Shown here: positions 36,252 to 47,275 of the stretch, in pieces
How the letters are laid out: each line of letters opens with the position of its first letter
Position numbering within the stretch: the stretch's first letter is position 1
Source of the DNA: Hirsutella rhossiliensis
Lineage: Eukaryota; Ascomycota; Sordariomycetes; Hypocreales; Ophiocordycipitaceae
Assembly: GCF_020360975.1 (NCBI RefSeq)
Contig: NW_025408675.1
Coordinates: forward strand, 1,426,001-1,490,000
DNA length: 64,000 bases
Reading direction: 5' to 3'
Notes under the pieces: generated by a model
Seen by the model: only the letters and a program-made list of their open reading frames with translations
Told to the model about the DNA's origin: nothing
The model's database searches: none
Made by a program: the position numbers and the translations under genes

Positions 36252-36575
36252 GTGACAGGCAAACCTACCGTGACTAGCGATAAATACGAAGTGGTGCTCG
36301 CTATGTCTAGTGGTAGTCCTCCCGTGACTCTAGATAGTCGTAAGATATACTATCCGAGTAGTAAGAGTAAAAGGCTTATCCTTTCTAACTATCCGGTCGT
36401 TAGGTCCGTCTTTTATATAGACGAGTCTAATATTGCTTATCTAGTTCTCAAACGGGTGTTTGAGAGCGCACGTGGAAGTGAGAGTCGGTTATTGATCCCA
36501 GTAGAACATAGTGAAAGTGTAGTACATGTTCGAGCCGTGCCGAGAGCCGTGAACATCCTAGATTTTCTCTCTTAA
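36252..36575 (+). CDS. Open frame of 107 codons, unknown, doubtful
   Basis: The frame begins MTGKPTVTSDKYEV and has no recognised domain, signal peptide or membrane segment. It lies in a stretch that keeps TpG but has almost no CpA (36,271-36,445). It may be an old repeat fragment and not a gene. Confidence 0.15.
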   Translation: MTGKPTVTSDKYEVVLAMSSGSPPVTLDSRKIYYPSSKSKRLILSNYPVVRSVFYIDESNIAYLVLKRVFESARGSESRLLIPVEHSESVVHVRAVPRAVNILDFLS

Positions 36576-36705
36576 AGCCCATACTGCTTAAAGTACCTCC
36601 TCGCTTCATTTCGCCTTCCCTCTTAAATGCTTTCGCTAGCATTGGTGCTGCTCGTGCAGACACTTTTACAGTGTAGTAAGAAGACTCTTGCTTCAAATAG
36701 ATCTT

Positions 36706-38050
36706 TTAGATCTTTATGGCTTTGCGAATGTACATCCCTTGCGGCGAATGAGTTATTGGTTCCCGGCGGAATGAACTGGAGAGGTCAGATGCCTGACCTT
36801 GCTGTCCTAGGGTCGGCTTTATGGACAAGATTTCCCCTACCTTGTATGCACATCTGCCTACCAAAGCATGCTCCTCGTCAAACATGTCAATGTAGATCTG
36901 CAGTCCTTTAAAATGGATAGCGATGGCCTCTTCCACGATTCCTTGTGCTAGAAGCGTGCTTCTAGGGCGTACATGGCGGGTGGCGTTTTGGGGCTGGCCT
37001 CTAATTAGCGGTGCTCGCAGTATTTGCTCCGCATTGTTCAGGTCGCCACGACGATACAGGAGAAACCCCAAGTAGAGCTGAGTGATTGTAATCGCACCCG
37101 ATTGCTCTGGGGCGCGTTGCCGCATAGTTTCTTGGCTTCCAGTTGAGCATCCAAGGCATCCTCAAATTTCTGTAGCTGACTGAGAGAGTTGCCTAATCCC
37201 GTCAATATTCGAGGCATGCGCCGATCGTCTTTGCCGATATAGCCTTTGGATATGGCTGTCAAGGCATAATTTCAGGCCAGTTGATTACTTTCCGCGCCTC
37301 GGGTAGGCTGCCCAGACTCGTTGAACATGCGACCTTCCATGCGGCGGCAGTCTGAAGGATACAGCTCGTTCGGAGTGCTCGCTACTATATTTCAATAACT
37401 TTTCGGGCGAGCGCAAAAGTCTCGGTGGCGGCGTGGTGATGGAAACGTTCAAATTGATAGCTGAGAACGCTCTTAGTTACAACACGGTGTGACTAGACAC
37501 TTGCGATGCGCACTCGAAGATAAGTTTCCCCAGTTTATTCTCCAAGTCTGCAAATGTTGAGGAAGCCTCCAGGAAATGTGCAGCCAGCCGCTTGATGTGC
37601 ACCAAGCACAGCTCGGAGTCTCTGAAGAGATCCGGAGGCCAATGTTGCGTGACATTCGGGAATTCTGCTTGATGATTCGAAAGGAGGAAAAGGATGAACT
37701 CCTTCAACTCTTTGTTATAGTTGTTATATTATACCTCTGCAACACCAGGGACAGGTGCATAGTCCGCGTAGATGGTGAGCTGTGCCCTGTTCTCATGCTC
37801 GGAGAGTGCCTCGACCATCTAAAGAGCTGTATCCGGCTGCGATGGGACGTTGCCATGTAGTAGTCTGTTCTAAGACTCTTGAAATTGCTCTTGTATATCT
37901 TTACAGCCGGGTATTGTGTCGTTGGCTACGCCGAGGAGTACTGACTCACTTTCTTTGAACGCTCATGCATACTCTATCTCCTTTTCACTCTCTGCGGAGC
38001 TTCCGTTGAGATGAGCGACTGCTGAAATCACGACGCCGGTCAAGAGCCGT
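36706..38050 (-). pseudogene. Decayed TPR-repeat protein gene
   Basis: Minus-strand frames form one protein-like series across several breaks. A helical stretch (ISAVAHLNGSSAESE, near 38,000) is followed by IPGCKDI-x-E-x-F and YADYAPVPGVAEV. Next come HIKRLAAHFLEASSTFADL near 37,560 and FERFHHHAATETFALARKV near 37,420. TPR-like units follow: RILTGLGNSLSQLQKFEDAL at 37,155-37,220, YLGFLLYRRGDLNNAEQIL near 37,020-37,080, and AIAIHFKGLQIY with GRCAYKVGEIL near 36,830-36,920. Stops include TAG/TAA in place of Gln and TGA in place of Trp, and there are at least three frame changes. TPR repeats usually bind partner proteins, and in fungi they often form the C-terminus of NLR-like proteins; no NB-ARC domain was seen. 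Probably non-functional. Confidence 0.6.
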
Positions 38051-38192
38051 TACGGGCCTCTTGCAGGTAGCCACGCGTGTGTGTTATGTCAGGATGGATG
38101 CCTTCCCCAGCCGCCTTTCCTGGAATCATCCCCGGCTCCCCAAATCCGGATGTGGCAGGCTCAAGGCTGTTTCCGTCGCGACTGGGGACAAT

Positions 38193-38828
38193 CTACTCAC
38201 TCTTGGCCTCGTCCGCAGTCCTGTCAATGTCGTCCTTGCCATTGTCCCCGGCGCCATGGGAATCCCCGTCGCTCCCCTGCGCGACTTCTTGTGCAGCTTT
38301 TTTACTCTCCTTGGCCTCCTCGTCGGACTCTACTTTCTCGTTCTCGTGGGCCTCGTCGACCAATCGGTCTCCGAGATAGTCCTTTGGTTCGATGTGCTCA
38401 AGATCCGTCCCCTCGACGCCCTTGACCTCGTGCAATGGACTGCAGTCGCCAATCGTCCTCTTCTTGCCGGAGCTCCCCTTGGTATTCTTGTTGGGCTCAA
38501 CGGCACCAGATACACGTTTTTTTGCCTCCTCATCAAGGCGGGGGACTTTGGCCCAGCGGGCGATAGTTGTCCTCGGGATGCCGAAGTGTTTGGCAGCGTC
38601 GGCATAAGAGGGAGCGCGATAGCCTTGCTCGTTGGCCTGTGACACGCTTGGATCGAAAACTTGGTAATGGCTAAGGAACATGACAACTTCATCCCTCTTA
38701 TGGCGGGAATAGCTTCTCTCAACACGGCGAATTGGCCTCGTGGGCTTGAAAGGGCGCTCGCCGGGCTTCTTCCGCTTTGGAACCGGCTTTGCCTTTTTAT
38801 CCATTGGTAGCTCAGTGAGAGGCGGCAT
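38193..38828 (-). CDS. Basic helix-turn-helix domain protein (211 aa), intact
   Basis: Single exon, ATG at 38,828; a second ATG eight codons on (MDKK) could also serve. The N-terminus is strongly basic (KKAKPVPKRKKPGERP), a likely nuclear signal. Residues about 36-95 hold RRVERSYSRHKRDEVVMFL followed by APSYADAAKHFGIPRTTIARW. This is a helix-turn-helix of the Psq/CENP-B-like kind found in many fungal proteins and in pogo-type transposases. The C-terminal half is acidic and low in complexity (EKVESDEEAKESKK). No DDE catalytic domain follows. It is the only clearly intact gene in the island besides the secreted protein. It could be a DNA-binding regulator or a domesticated transposase N-terminus. 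Confidence 0.75.
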   Translation of the reverse strand: MPPLTELPMDKKAKPVPKRKKPGERPFKPTRPIRRVERSYSRHKRDEVVMFLSHYQVFDPSVSQANEQGYRAPSYADAAKHFGIPRTTIARWAKVPRLDEEAKKRVSGAVEPNKNTKGSSGKKRTIGDCSPLHEVKGVEGTDLEHIEPKDYLGDRLVDEAHENEKVESDEEAKESKKAAQEVAQGSDGDSHGAGDNGKDDIDRTADEAKSE

Positions 38829-39205
38829 CGCGAAGACGGCTCTTTCAAAGCTTCAAAAACGAGGAATGTGTGTGTATGGGCGTACGTGGGTGGGCACGAC
38901 GAGCCAAGCGAGGATGGATGGCTAGGGCGAATTTGAGTCCGTATATACTGTAAATTCGGTGGTGCGTCTATCGGTAAGGCCCAGACCGCCAAGAACGTCT
39001 TAGTTTCTCGAGCTACAGCGACAAATTCGGGCAGTCTTGGCGATCGACAAGGGCGGGGGCATCCAACAAGAGATTTCATAGGAGGGCAGATCACTTGCCG
39101 ACGGGGTTCCCCGCTGCCAAGACTGCCCGGATTGGCAGAGTTATTGCGGCACTGCGATGATTCTTCGGTACGGGGCCGTCCACGCACGTTTTAAAGCCAA
39201 CTATT
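38829..39205. other. Intergenic DNA between HTH gene and element G
   Basis: GC-balanced. An open minus-strand frame through here (to 39,187) overlaps the HTH gene in another frame and looks spurious. It likely holds the HTH promoter, but no motif was recognised. Confidence 0.35.
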
Positions 39206-39487
39206 GAGGAGAGTGGGCATAAGAGGCCACAGTCATGCCCAATAGACCTAATAGTCATGCATAAGGAAGCCTACCTAACCAACATGACTCCCCTAGCCCA
39301 AGGACATTATGCAGGCCTAACTTAGGTATAGGAATATCTTAATGCCCTCTTTTAGCTAGCTATATATAGTTACTATACCTATATAAGCCCCTCCCTTATC
39401 TTAATAGATAGACTAAGATATATATTATTAAATTTTCCTTTCTATGCCCCTATTTATTCTACTATGCTCTTAAGCCCCTGCTTAAGA
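39206..39487 (+). repeat. 5' LTR of element G (right copy)
   Basis: The start is set approximately by where similarity to the left copy begins (TGAGGAGAG). The end is set by the primer site GTTATAAGCCCGG at 39,488-39,500, nearly the same as in element A. The sequence up to about 39,305 keeps CpA and TpG; beyond it they vanish. Confidence 0.6.
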
Positions 39488-39539
39488 GTTATAAGCCCGG
39501 CCTATATAGCTAGACTATCTTTTACCCGCCGATATTACC

Positions 39540-41007
39540 TTTAAAGCTATTTACGAGCTATTAACGCCGTTATAACGCTTAAATCGTAGTATTAAGGCAA
39601 GGAACCTAGCTATACTAAAGGGCACTACTAGAAATATACGAATTATATATCCCTTAAAAAAGGATATTACTTATTAAGCTAGAACCCTTAATTTTCCTAA
39701 GATAACGTTAAAGGAAGTAAGAGGGGATACTTATATTATAAGACTAAAGGAAAGCCTTAATTAGACCTTATAGATTAAGGGGATTAAATTATAGGCCTAG
39801 ACTTATAAGATTTAGGAATATACTAACCTAGATAGTATAAAGGAGTTTAAATAGCCCTAATAGCTAAACTAGAAGCAATTTATTATTAACCTTAAAGGGA
39901 GACCTTTTTAATAAGAAGATAAAACTAAGGCTATATTCCTTATAAGGTAAATAGGCTATAATAAATAATACTAGGAAATAAATAACTCCTTTTATAACCT
40001 TAAGAAAAGGTTCTAGCTATAATTCGATCGCTATAAGGTCTAGTAGAAAGCCTTAATCGCACTTAAAGAATTAATTAAGAAAACGATTAGTAAAGGGCCT
40101 TATAGGGCAACCTTAATATATAATAGCTTAAGAGAGAAAATTAAGGAATTAAAGAAATAAGCCCTACCCTTAATAGTAAAGGAGAAAAAGCTAATTTATA
40201 AGAGATATATAACCTCTATTAATAAAAGAGGTATATAAGACTAGGAAGTATAAGTAAAATAGCTCGACTAAATTATTATAGATTAATAAGACCTTAAGGT
40301 CGATATACTTAATAATATAAGAATTAGATAGGATTTTCTTATAGTAGTAAACGAGTAGGACCTATATTAGTCTATAATAATAAAGGCTCTTAACCTTTAT
40401 AATAAAAGATATAGTAAAGATTAACTCCCTTAAGGAACTTAATACCTAACTTTAAATAAGAATATACTTATAAGAAGAAGTTATAACTACTTATAAAAAG
40501 AGGAAGCGCTAATTAAATCTCTAGGAAAGTAAATATATAAGCTAAATACGTTAGCTATAAGTAGTACGTTAATAGCTTACTAAGCTAATATAAAAATTAC
40601 TACTTATTATAAGTAATATATAATAAGAAACCTTTATTAGGCTAAAAATATAGTAATCTAGCTAAATAGAATATTAAAAAACAGCTAAAAGACTATCTAA
40701 ATAAGAAAGTAAAATACCTAGCCTAGACCCTTAATTCCTACCTTAAAGGAAGAGAACTAATAAATACTATTATTAGTAATAATAAGCTAGGAAAGACTAT
40801 TAATATAGTTACTCTATCTAAGGTAAATATAGCTATTAAAGGAACGCTATTACTTACTAATAAATTAATCTATAACTTAAGGGCCGATATAAACCTCTTT
40901 AATAACCTAGGATAGTTTTAGAAAGGAACCTTTAAGTAAGGTTCTAATAATAAAGTCTAGGTTAAAAACTAAGCTTTTAAGATATAAGAAATAAGAATAG
41001 TAGTTAT
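39540..41007 (+). pseudogene. Element G gag-protease fragment
   Basis: A plus-strand frame from about 39,550 gives LNRSIKARNLAILKGTTRNI and later KGPYRATLIYNSLREKIKEL near 40,100. Near 40,880-41,007 a different frame gives LIYNLRADINLFNN, then KGTFK, NKVQVKN and AFKIQ, which resembles a copia protease and flanks. The primer site also favours copia. RT and integrase are absent because H1 interrupts the element. Confidence 0.5.
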
Positions 41008-41193
41008 TATAAGAGTCTTTAACTATTATAAGTTATAGGCTTAGGCTATAGCCTAAGCTATATAATTATATATAAAGGGCCGGATCCTATATATATATAT
41101 ATAGGCTAGCTATATATAAAAGAGCTTTATATAGCTTATTAATATTATCTTATAAACGGCACCTATATATACGCCTCTACTTACTCCGTAATA
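41008..41193 (+). repeat. 5' LTR of H1
   Basis: It starts TATAAGAGTC and ends GTAATA. It is 186 bp, the same length as both LTRs of H2, and includes a conserved TATATATATATATA stretch near 41,085. Confidence 0.92.
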
Positions 41194-41875
41194 GTATAAG
41201 CTATTAACTAATAAATCTAATAGATATCTCCTTAGAAAGGGTACTACTTCTTTAAGGGAGTACCTTACTACCCTTTAAGTAGATAAGAAGTATTATAGCT
41301 ATCTTAAAAGCAATTAAAAGTACGATAGCTAGTAAAAAGAATAAGGTTCTTACTATACTAAGGGAGCTATTTATAAGACTAGCGTTAACCCCTAAGACCT
41401 CTATAATACTTACTATAGTAATAGTACTATTAATATAGAAGCTACTTCCTTAGCTAACTTAAGATAGTAAGCTTAAGTCCTTTTACTTCTTTCTTAGCTA
41501 GCTATAGATAAAGTTTATAATAAACGAGAAATAGGGCTTAAATAGCTATTATAATATAGTATAGTATTTACTCTTTTATACGCTACTAAAGCTTTAGATA
41601 TAGCGGATCTTTAGATTCTAAGATAAGGGCGGCCCTAAGGGTAAACGCGACCTATAGGACTTCTTTTAATACCTTATATATACGTTCGGTAACGTATAGG
41701 AGTAGGAGAAGGCGTAGGATAAGCTATAGACCCTTAGGTAAAGGGATAGGTAGACCTTTAGTAAATTCCTCCTTAACTTTAAAGAGACGCTTTTATAAGC
41801 GGCGGGAACTATAGTATAAGAAGATAGCGTAAAGCTTATATAGTTATAAAACTTAATTACGCTAGCTTTATAGGA

Positions 41876-41880
41876 GCTAC
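41876..41880. repeat. Target site duplication GCTAC, left of H2
   Basis: GCTAC at 41,876-41,880 recurs at 50,714-50,718, flanking H2 exactly. Confidence 0.92.
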
Positions 41881-42066
41881 TATAAGAGTCTTTAACTATT
41901 ATAGGTTATAGGCTTAGGCTATAGCCTAAGTTATATAGTTATATATAAAGGGCCGGATCCTATATATATATATATAGGCTAGCCGCGTATAAGAGAGCTC
42001 TATATAGCTTATTAATATTATCCTACGGACGGCACCTATGCCTATACCTCTGCTTACTCTATAATA
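41881..42066 (+). repeat. 5' LTR of H2
   Basis: It starts TATAAGAGTC, ends TATAATA (ancestral TG...CA) and is 186 bp, paired with 50,528-50,713. Confidence 0.95.
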
Positions 42067-42099
42067 GTATAAGCTATTAACTAATAGATCTAATAGATA

Positions 42100-43330
42100 T
42101 CTCTCTAAAGAGGGCGCCTCCCTTTTAAGGAAGTACTCCGCCCCTCTCTAGATAGATAGGAAGTATCGTAGCTATCCTAGAAGCGATTAAAAGCGCGACG
42201 GCTAGCGAGAAAGATAAGGTTCTCGCTATACTAAGGGAGCTATCTACGAGACTAGCTCTAACCCCTATAGCCTCTATAACGCCGGTTACGGCGGCGATAC
42301 TACTAACGTAGAAGCTGCTCCCTTAGCCGACTTAGGACGGTAAGCCGGAGTCCTTTTACTTCTTCCTTAGCTAGCTATAAATAAAGTTTATAACTAATAA
42401 GAAATAGGGCCTAAATAGCTATCGCGATATAGCGTAGTATTCGCTCCTCTATACGCTACCGGAGCCCTAGATATAGCGGATCTCTAGATTCTAAGATAAG
42501 GGCGGCCTTAAGGGCAGACGTAACCTATAAGACTTCTTCTAATACCTTATATATACGTTCGGTAACGTATAGGAGCGGGAGAAAGCGTAAGATAGGCTAT
42601 AGACCCTTAAGTAGAGAGATAGATAAACCTTTAGCGAATTCCTTCTTAATTTTAAAGAGACGCTCTTATAGGTAGTAGGGACTATAGTATAAGAAGATAG
42701 CGCGAAGCTTATATAGCTATAGAATTCGATTACGCTAGCCCTATAAGAGCTACTTATCCCTATAATTATACCTATTAACTACGGCGAGTATATAAGCTAG
42801 TTAATAAAGGTAGCTTAGGGCTATAAATAAACGCTATGTTTTTAGAAGCTCTATAAGCGCACGCTATATAGCGGCGATAGGATTACCGCCCCTTTATAAG
42901 ATAAATAACCGGCTATTAATATAGATAGGGATACCCTAATATCGGCTATCTATATAAACTAGGCTAAACGCGGTAAGAAGACGCCGTCGACTACCCCTTA
43001 TACCGCCCCGTACTCTAAGTAGTAGGCGAAGTAGGTAACGAGCGAGGAAATCGGAAAGAGAAAGGCTAACGGCCGCTACCTACGTTACGGAGTATCTATA
43101 TACTTTATATTAAAATGCCCCTTTCTTTTAGCTAAGCGGCCTATAGCGGTTTAAGTAGCGAAGATAGAACCGCTCCTCGCCTTAGATAATAAGGAGGACT
43201 CCGCTCCCTTAGGCCTAGAGGAAAAAGAATAGCTCTAGAGTAAAGAGAGGCTCTAAAGCCTTAATTACTAGTACTAGTAAGGGAGAAGGAGGAATTATCC
43301 GCCTATATAGAAAAGGAGCTTACTTTAATA
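42100..43330 (+). pseudogene. H2 gag with CCHC knuckle
   Basis: The knuckle at about 43,078-43,135 reads YLRYGVSIYFILKC, i.e. C-x2-C-x4-H-x4-C with only the last Cys left, the others changed to Tyr. The upstream frame includes GKRKANGRYLR, a basic stretch typical of Gag before the knuckle. An acidic linker leads to the protease. Confidence 0.75.
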
Positions 43331-46300
43331 TAGGTTATAATTAATAACTCCTTACCCGTTACTGCCCTTATAAATAAAGGCTGCTAGTACTACGCTATAG
43401 TTAATAAGGCGCTTACGCGAGAGATATAAGTACTAATAGAAAAGATCGCCCTAAGGTAAGTAAAGGGCGCCTTAAGCGCGATAGAGGGTATAGTAATTAG
43501 GGGTATTATATAGCTAGCTATAGAGGTCGACGGTTACTATAAGCTTATTATAGCTTATATAATCCCCTAACTAGAATTTCCCTTAATCCTTAGGAAACCC
43601 TAGTTATTATATATATAGTTATACTTAGTTCTATACTAAAGGAAGCTATAGTTTAGGCTTATATAACGGTAGGTCTACTACAATAACGGTTTTATAGGCA
43701 TAGGACTAAGCGTGCGAGCTTTATACTCGGTATAAGAACTCCTTACCTTTATCTTTAAAGGAACTATATAATAGGTAGAGCGGGGGTAAGGCTAGGCAGC
43801 GGCTAATATAGCGGTTTACGTAGTTAGCTTAGCGGATATCGATAAGGCCCTTTAAATAAAAAAGCTAAAGTCGCCTTCTAAGCTATAGTAGTAGATACCG
43901 GAGCGCTTTTACGACCTCCTACCGCTATTTAAGTCCTAGGAAGCGGATAAGCTTAACCTATATAAGCTAAGGGTAGACTATAGGATCGTACTCCGTACTA
44001 ATAAGAAGGGGTAGGAACTACCTATACTATTTAGACTACTATATAGTATATTATACGCGGAGCTACTAGTGCTAAAGAAGACGCTAAGGGACCTCTTAGA
44101 TAAGGGTTTAATTTAAGTAAGTAGCTCCGAAGTAAGAGCGTCGGTCTTATTTATACGTAAACTAAGGGGCGGGATATAGTTCTATTATAACTATAAGGCT
44201 CTAAATATAATTATAAGGCTAGACTACTACCTTTTACCCTTAATCTTAGATATACTCTATAACCTTTTAAAGGTAAAGTAGTTTATAAAGCTAGATATAA
44301 AATAGGCGTTCTATAAAGTATAGATCTTAGAAGGTAATAAGTAAAAGATAGCGTTCTATATACGCTATAGCTTATTCGAGTAGCTTATAACGCCCTTCGG
44401 CCTCTTAAGAGCGCCCGCTACCTTCTAGTATTATATTAATAATATACTATAAGACTTCCTCGATAAGTTCGCCTCTATATATATAGATAATATCCTTATT
44501 TATATAAGCGGCTCCTACGAGGACTATATATAGAAAGTATAGAGGGTCTTAGAGCGCTTCTAACTTTATAGGCTCTACCTCGACCTAGATAAGTACGAAT
44601 TTAAGGTTAAGAGGGTTAAGTACCTAGGCTTTATTATCTATATAAGCGTAGGTATATAGGCGGATCCTATAAAGATCTAGGCGATCTAGGACTAGGCGGC
44701 CCTAACTATATAAATAGGTATATAGAGCTTCCTTAGGTTTACGAACTATTATATAATATTTATTAGGGGCTTCTCTTATATTATAAGTCCCTTAAACGAG
44801 ATTACTAAGAAATAGACCGCCTTTCGTTAAGGGCCTATATAAGAAGGAGCGTTCTATATACTTAAGGACCTATTCTCGCGGGCCTTAGTACTACTTTAGT
44901 AAGACTTTAACTAGTCTACGTTAGTTAAAGTAGACTATAGCGGCTAGGCACTTAAAGGAACGCTCTCTTAATAGGTAGACGGGCGGAAGTAACTAGTAGC
45001 GTTCTACTCTTATAAGCTAACCCTAGTAGAGCGGAATTACGCTATTTACGATAAAGAGATACTAACGATTATTAGCTACTTTAAGCAATAGTAAGTAAAG
45101 CTCTAGAGCTACGAGAGCTTTAAGGTTCTTATAGACTATAGGAATCTTAAGTACTTTATAACCCGCTAGCACCTCTTAGAATAGTAAGCCCGCTAAGTAA
45201 AGTATCTCTTATACTTTAACTTCTCGATTAAGTATTAGCTAGAGCGGGACTCTATAGTCTTAGATACGCTTTCCTAAAGGGATTAAGACTAGCTAACGGG
45301 AGTAGATATTAAGGCCTAGGATCTATAGCTTATCCTATAAGAAGCGCTATAGACTTATATAAGAGCTTCCTTAGTAAAGGAAGGCGCGGCGCTAATAGAT
45401 AAGCCTTCCCCTATACCTTTACCTCGGCCCGGCTAAGAGGGATAGACCGGCCTAGGAGCGCGTACGGTATAGGTATTTTAAGATAAGGTCCTCTAGCGCT
45501 TATAGGATAGGATATTATCTCTAAACTATACCTACGAGAGTATACGCCGCGCCGTTAAGTCTAACGCTCGACGCTTTAATCTAAAGCTAAAGCTAAAGGT
45601 ATAAGTAGCTAACTATTATATCGACCTATAGGGGCAGCTATATTAGCGGGGGAGACTATAGGTGCTAGGCGCGCTATATACTATAGAAGCTAGGGAGAAG
45701 GATAGACCGCCGGAGCTAGATAAATAGAACGAGCTCTAAGAGAAGCTAGTCTAGCTTATCTATAACTCTAGTATTATAGGCTACCTAGGTAAGCAAGGTA
45801 TAGTAGTAGGCCTTACGAGGGATTTCTATTAGCCCCTCTTATAGTACTATATTCGCTGCTTCCTCTATAACTATAATATCTATAGCTATACTAAGATTTA
45901 AAGGGCATAGCTTAAGGGGCTACTTAAGTAGCTTTTAATACCTAACTAGTTTTATATATATATATAGATAGACTTTATAACGGACCTCTTACTTATAAAA
46001 GGCGGTAACCGCTATATATAGGTAATTAAGGACCGACTTAGTAAGTCTATAATATTAAAGCTAATACTATTTATAAATATAGAGTCTTATATAAAGCGCT
46101 TCTTATAGTACTAGGCCTACTTATATAGCTAGCTAGCCTTTATTATAAGCGATAAGGGATTAAATTAAACTAGCTGCTTTTAGTAGTACCTATACTAGCT
46201 ACTTTAAATTATATAGCTACTTAGTATAATATATTACCTATAGACTAACGGAGGGCTTAAGAGGGTTAACTAAGAGGTATAGGCTTACTTATAAGCTATC

Positions 46301-46629
46301 GTAGCCTATAACTAAGTAGACTAAGACTATTAGCTCCCCGCGGCCTAACTTACGTTAAATAGTAAACTATATACCTTTATTAAGATAGCCCCTTTCTTTA
46401 TAATATATAGCTTTAAACTACCTTTATTAGTTCCCTTTACTATAAATATAGTAGCGGAGTAGTATAGTAATTCGTTATTAAAGGGCCGCGCTTCTACGTT
46501 TATATAAAAGCTATAAGAGACTATAGATTATTACTAATCCGCGATAGCCGCTATAGTATAAAATTAAGAGTAGCACGCTAATAAAACTAAGGCCCTAGTA
46601 AATAGGTTTATAGTAAGAGATAAGGTATA

Positions 46630-46634
46630 GCTAG
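46630..46634. repeat. Target site duplication GCTAG, left of element I
   Basis: GCTAG precedes element I and recurs at 48,508-48,512 directly after its second LTR. Confidence 0.9.
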
Positions 46635-46811
46635 TATTATAGAGTAAGTAAAGGTATAGGCTTAGGTATAGTCTATTAAAAGAAGGTTAATAATCTATAA
46701 GGGGGAAAAGGAAGAGAAGTATAGGCCTAGCCTATATAGGCGCGGAGGCCGCTTATATATAAACTTAGCTTAGACCCTAGTCTAGGCCTATATAGGGCAA
46801 AAGCCCTTATA
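46635..46811 (+). repeat. 5' LTR of element I
   Basis: It starts TATTATAGAG, ends CCCTTATA and is 177 bp. It contains GGCCTATATAGGGC near its end. Confidence 0.92.
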
Positions 46812-47275
46812 TTATACCCCTACCTAGCTTTTAAAGAGGCGCGCCTTTAAATAATACTTAATACCGCGCCTAAAGGGATAGAACCTTTGCGCGGACTATA
46901 TATACCTAGTCGCGGAAAAAACGTTAGTAAATAACGTATAATACCCTCCTAAGCGAGCTTCTTAGATAGACTATATTATTAGTAAGGGCCGCGCCCTAAG
47001 AGTTAGGCTTTAGTACTTCTAGCTAAGGAGTAAAGGTATATAGAATAGCGCGTAGCTAGCTTTAGTAAGCTTATAGTATCCCGCCCCCCCTATATCGGCG
47101 TACGGTAGTAGCTCTTAGTACCGTAATATAAGGGACGGTACTCCGGTATATAAGGCTCCGCTCCCTCTTATATAGGGCTATATAGGCACTCCTTTTCGCT
47201 ATAGTTATATTATATTAGCGGCCTTCCTATATCTTAGCCGCCCTTTTAGTCGCTATAGGTATACGTCCCGTCTAT

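Larger units (their letters stand above)
39206..41007 (+). mobile_element. Element G, right copy: LTR retrotransposon 5' half
   Basis: LTR, primer site and gag to protease on the plus strand, cut at 41,007 by insertion of H1. It is homologous to the inverted left copy at 33,205-34,000. The first about 100 bp are not RIPed while the rest is. Confidence 0.75.
41008..41880 (+). mobile_element. Element H1 (gypsy chromovirus), 5' part
   Basis: LTR (41,008-41,193, 186 bp) plus leader and early gag. It matches 41,881-42,745 of H2, then is interrupted by H2 with GCTAC duplicated. The H1 sequence resumes at 50,714. The five bases before H1 are GTTAT; its own 3' end is lost, so the duplication cannot be checked. 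Confidence 0.88.

Noticed and set aside
38061..38642. 193-codon plus-strand frame
   Set aside because: Opposite-strand shadow of the HTH gene (38,193-38,828), with repetitive Leu/Val-rich composition and no domain.
38330..39187. 285-codon minus-strand frame
   Set aside because: Overlaps the HTH gene in another frame; Pro/Ser/Arg-rich composition typical of a shadow frame.
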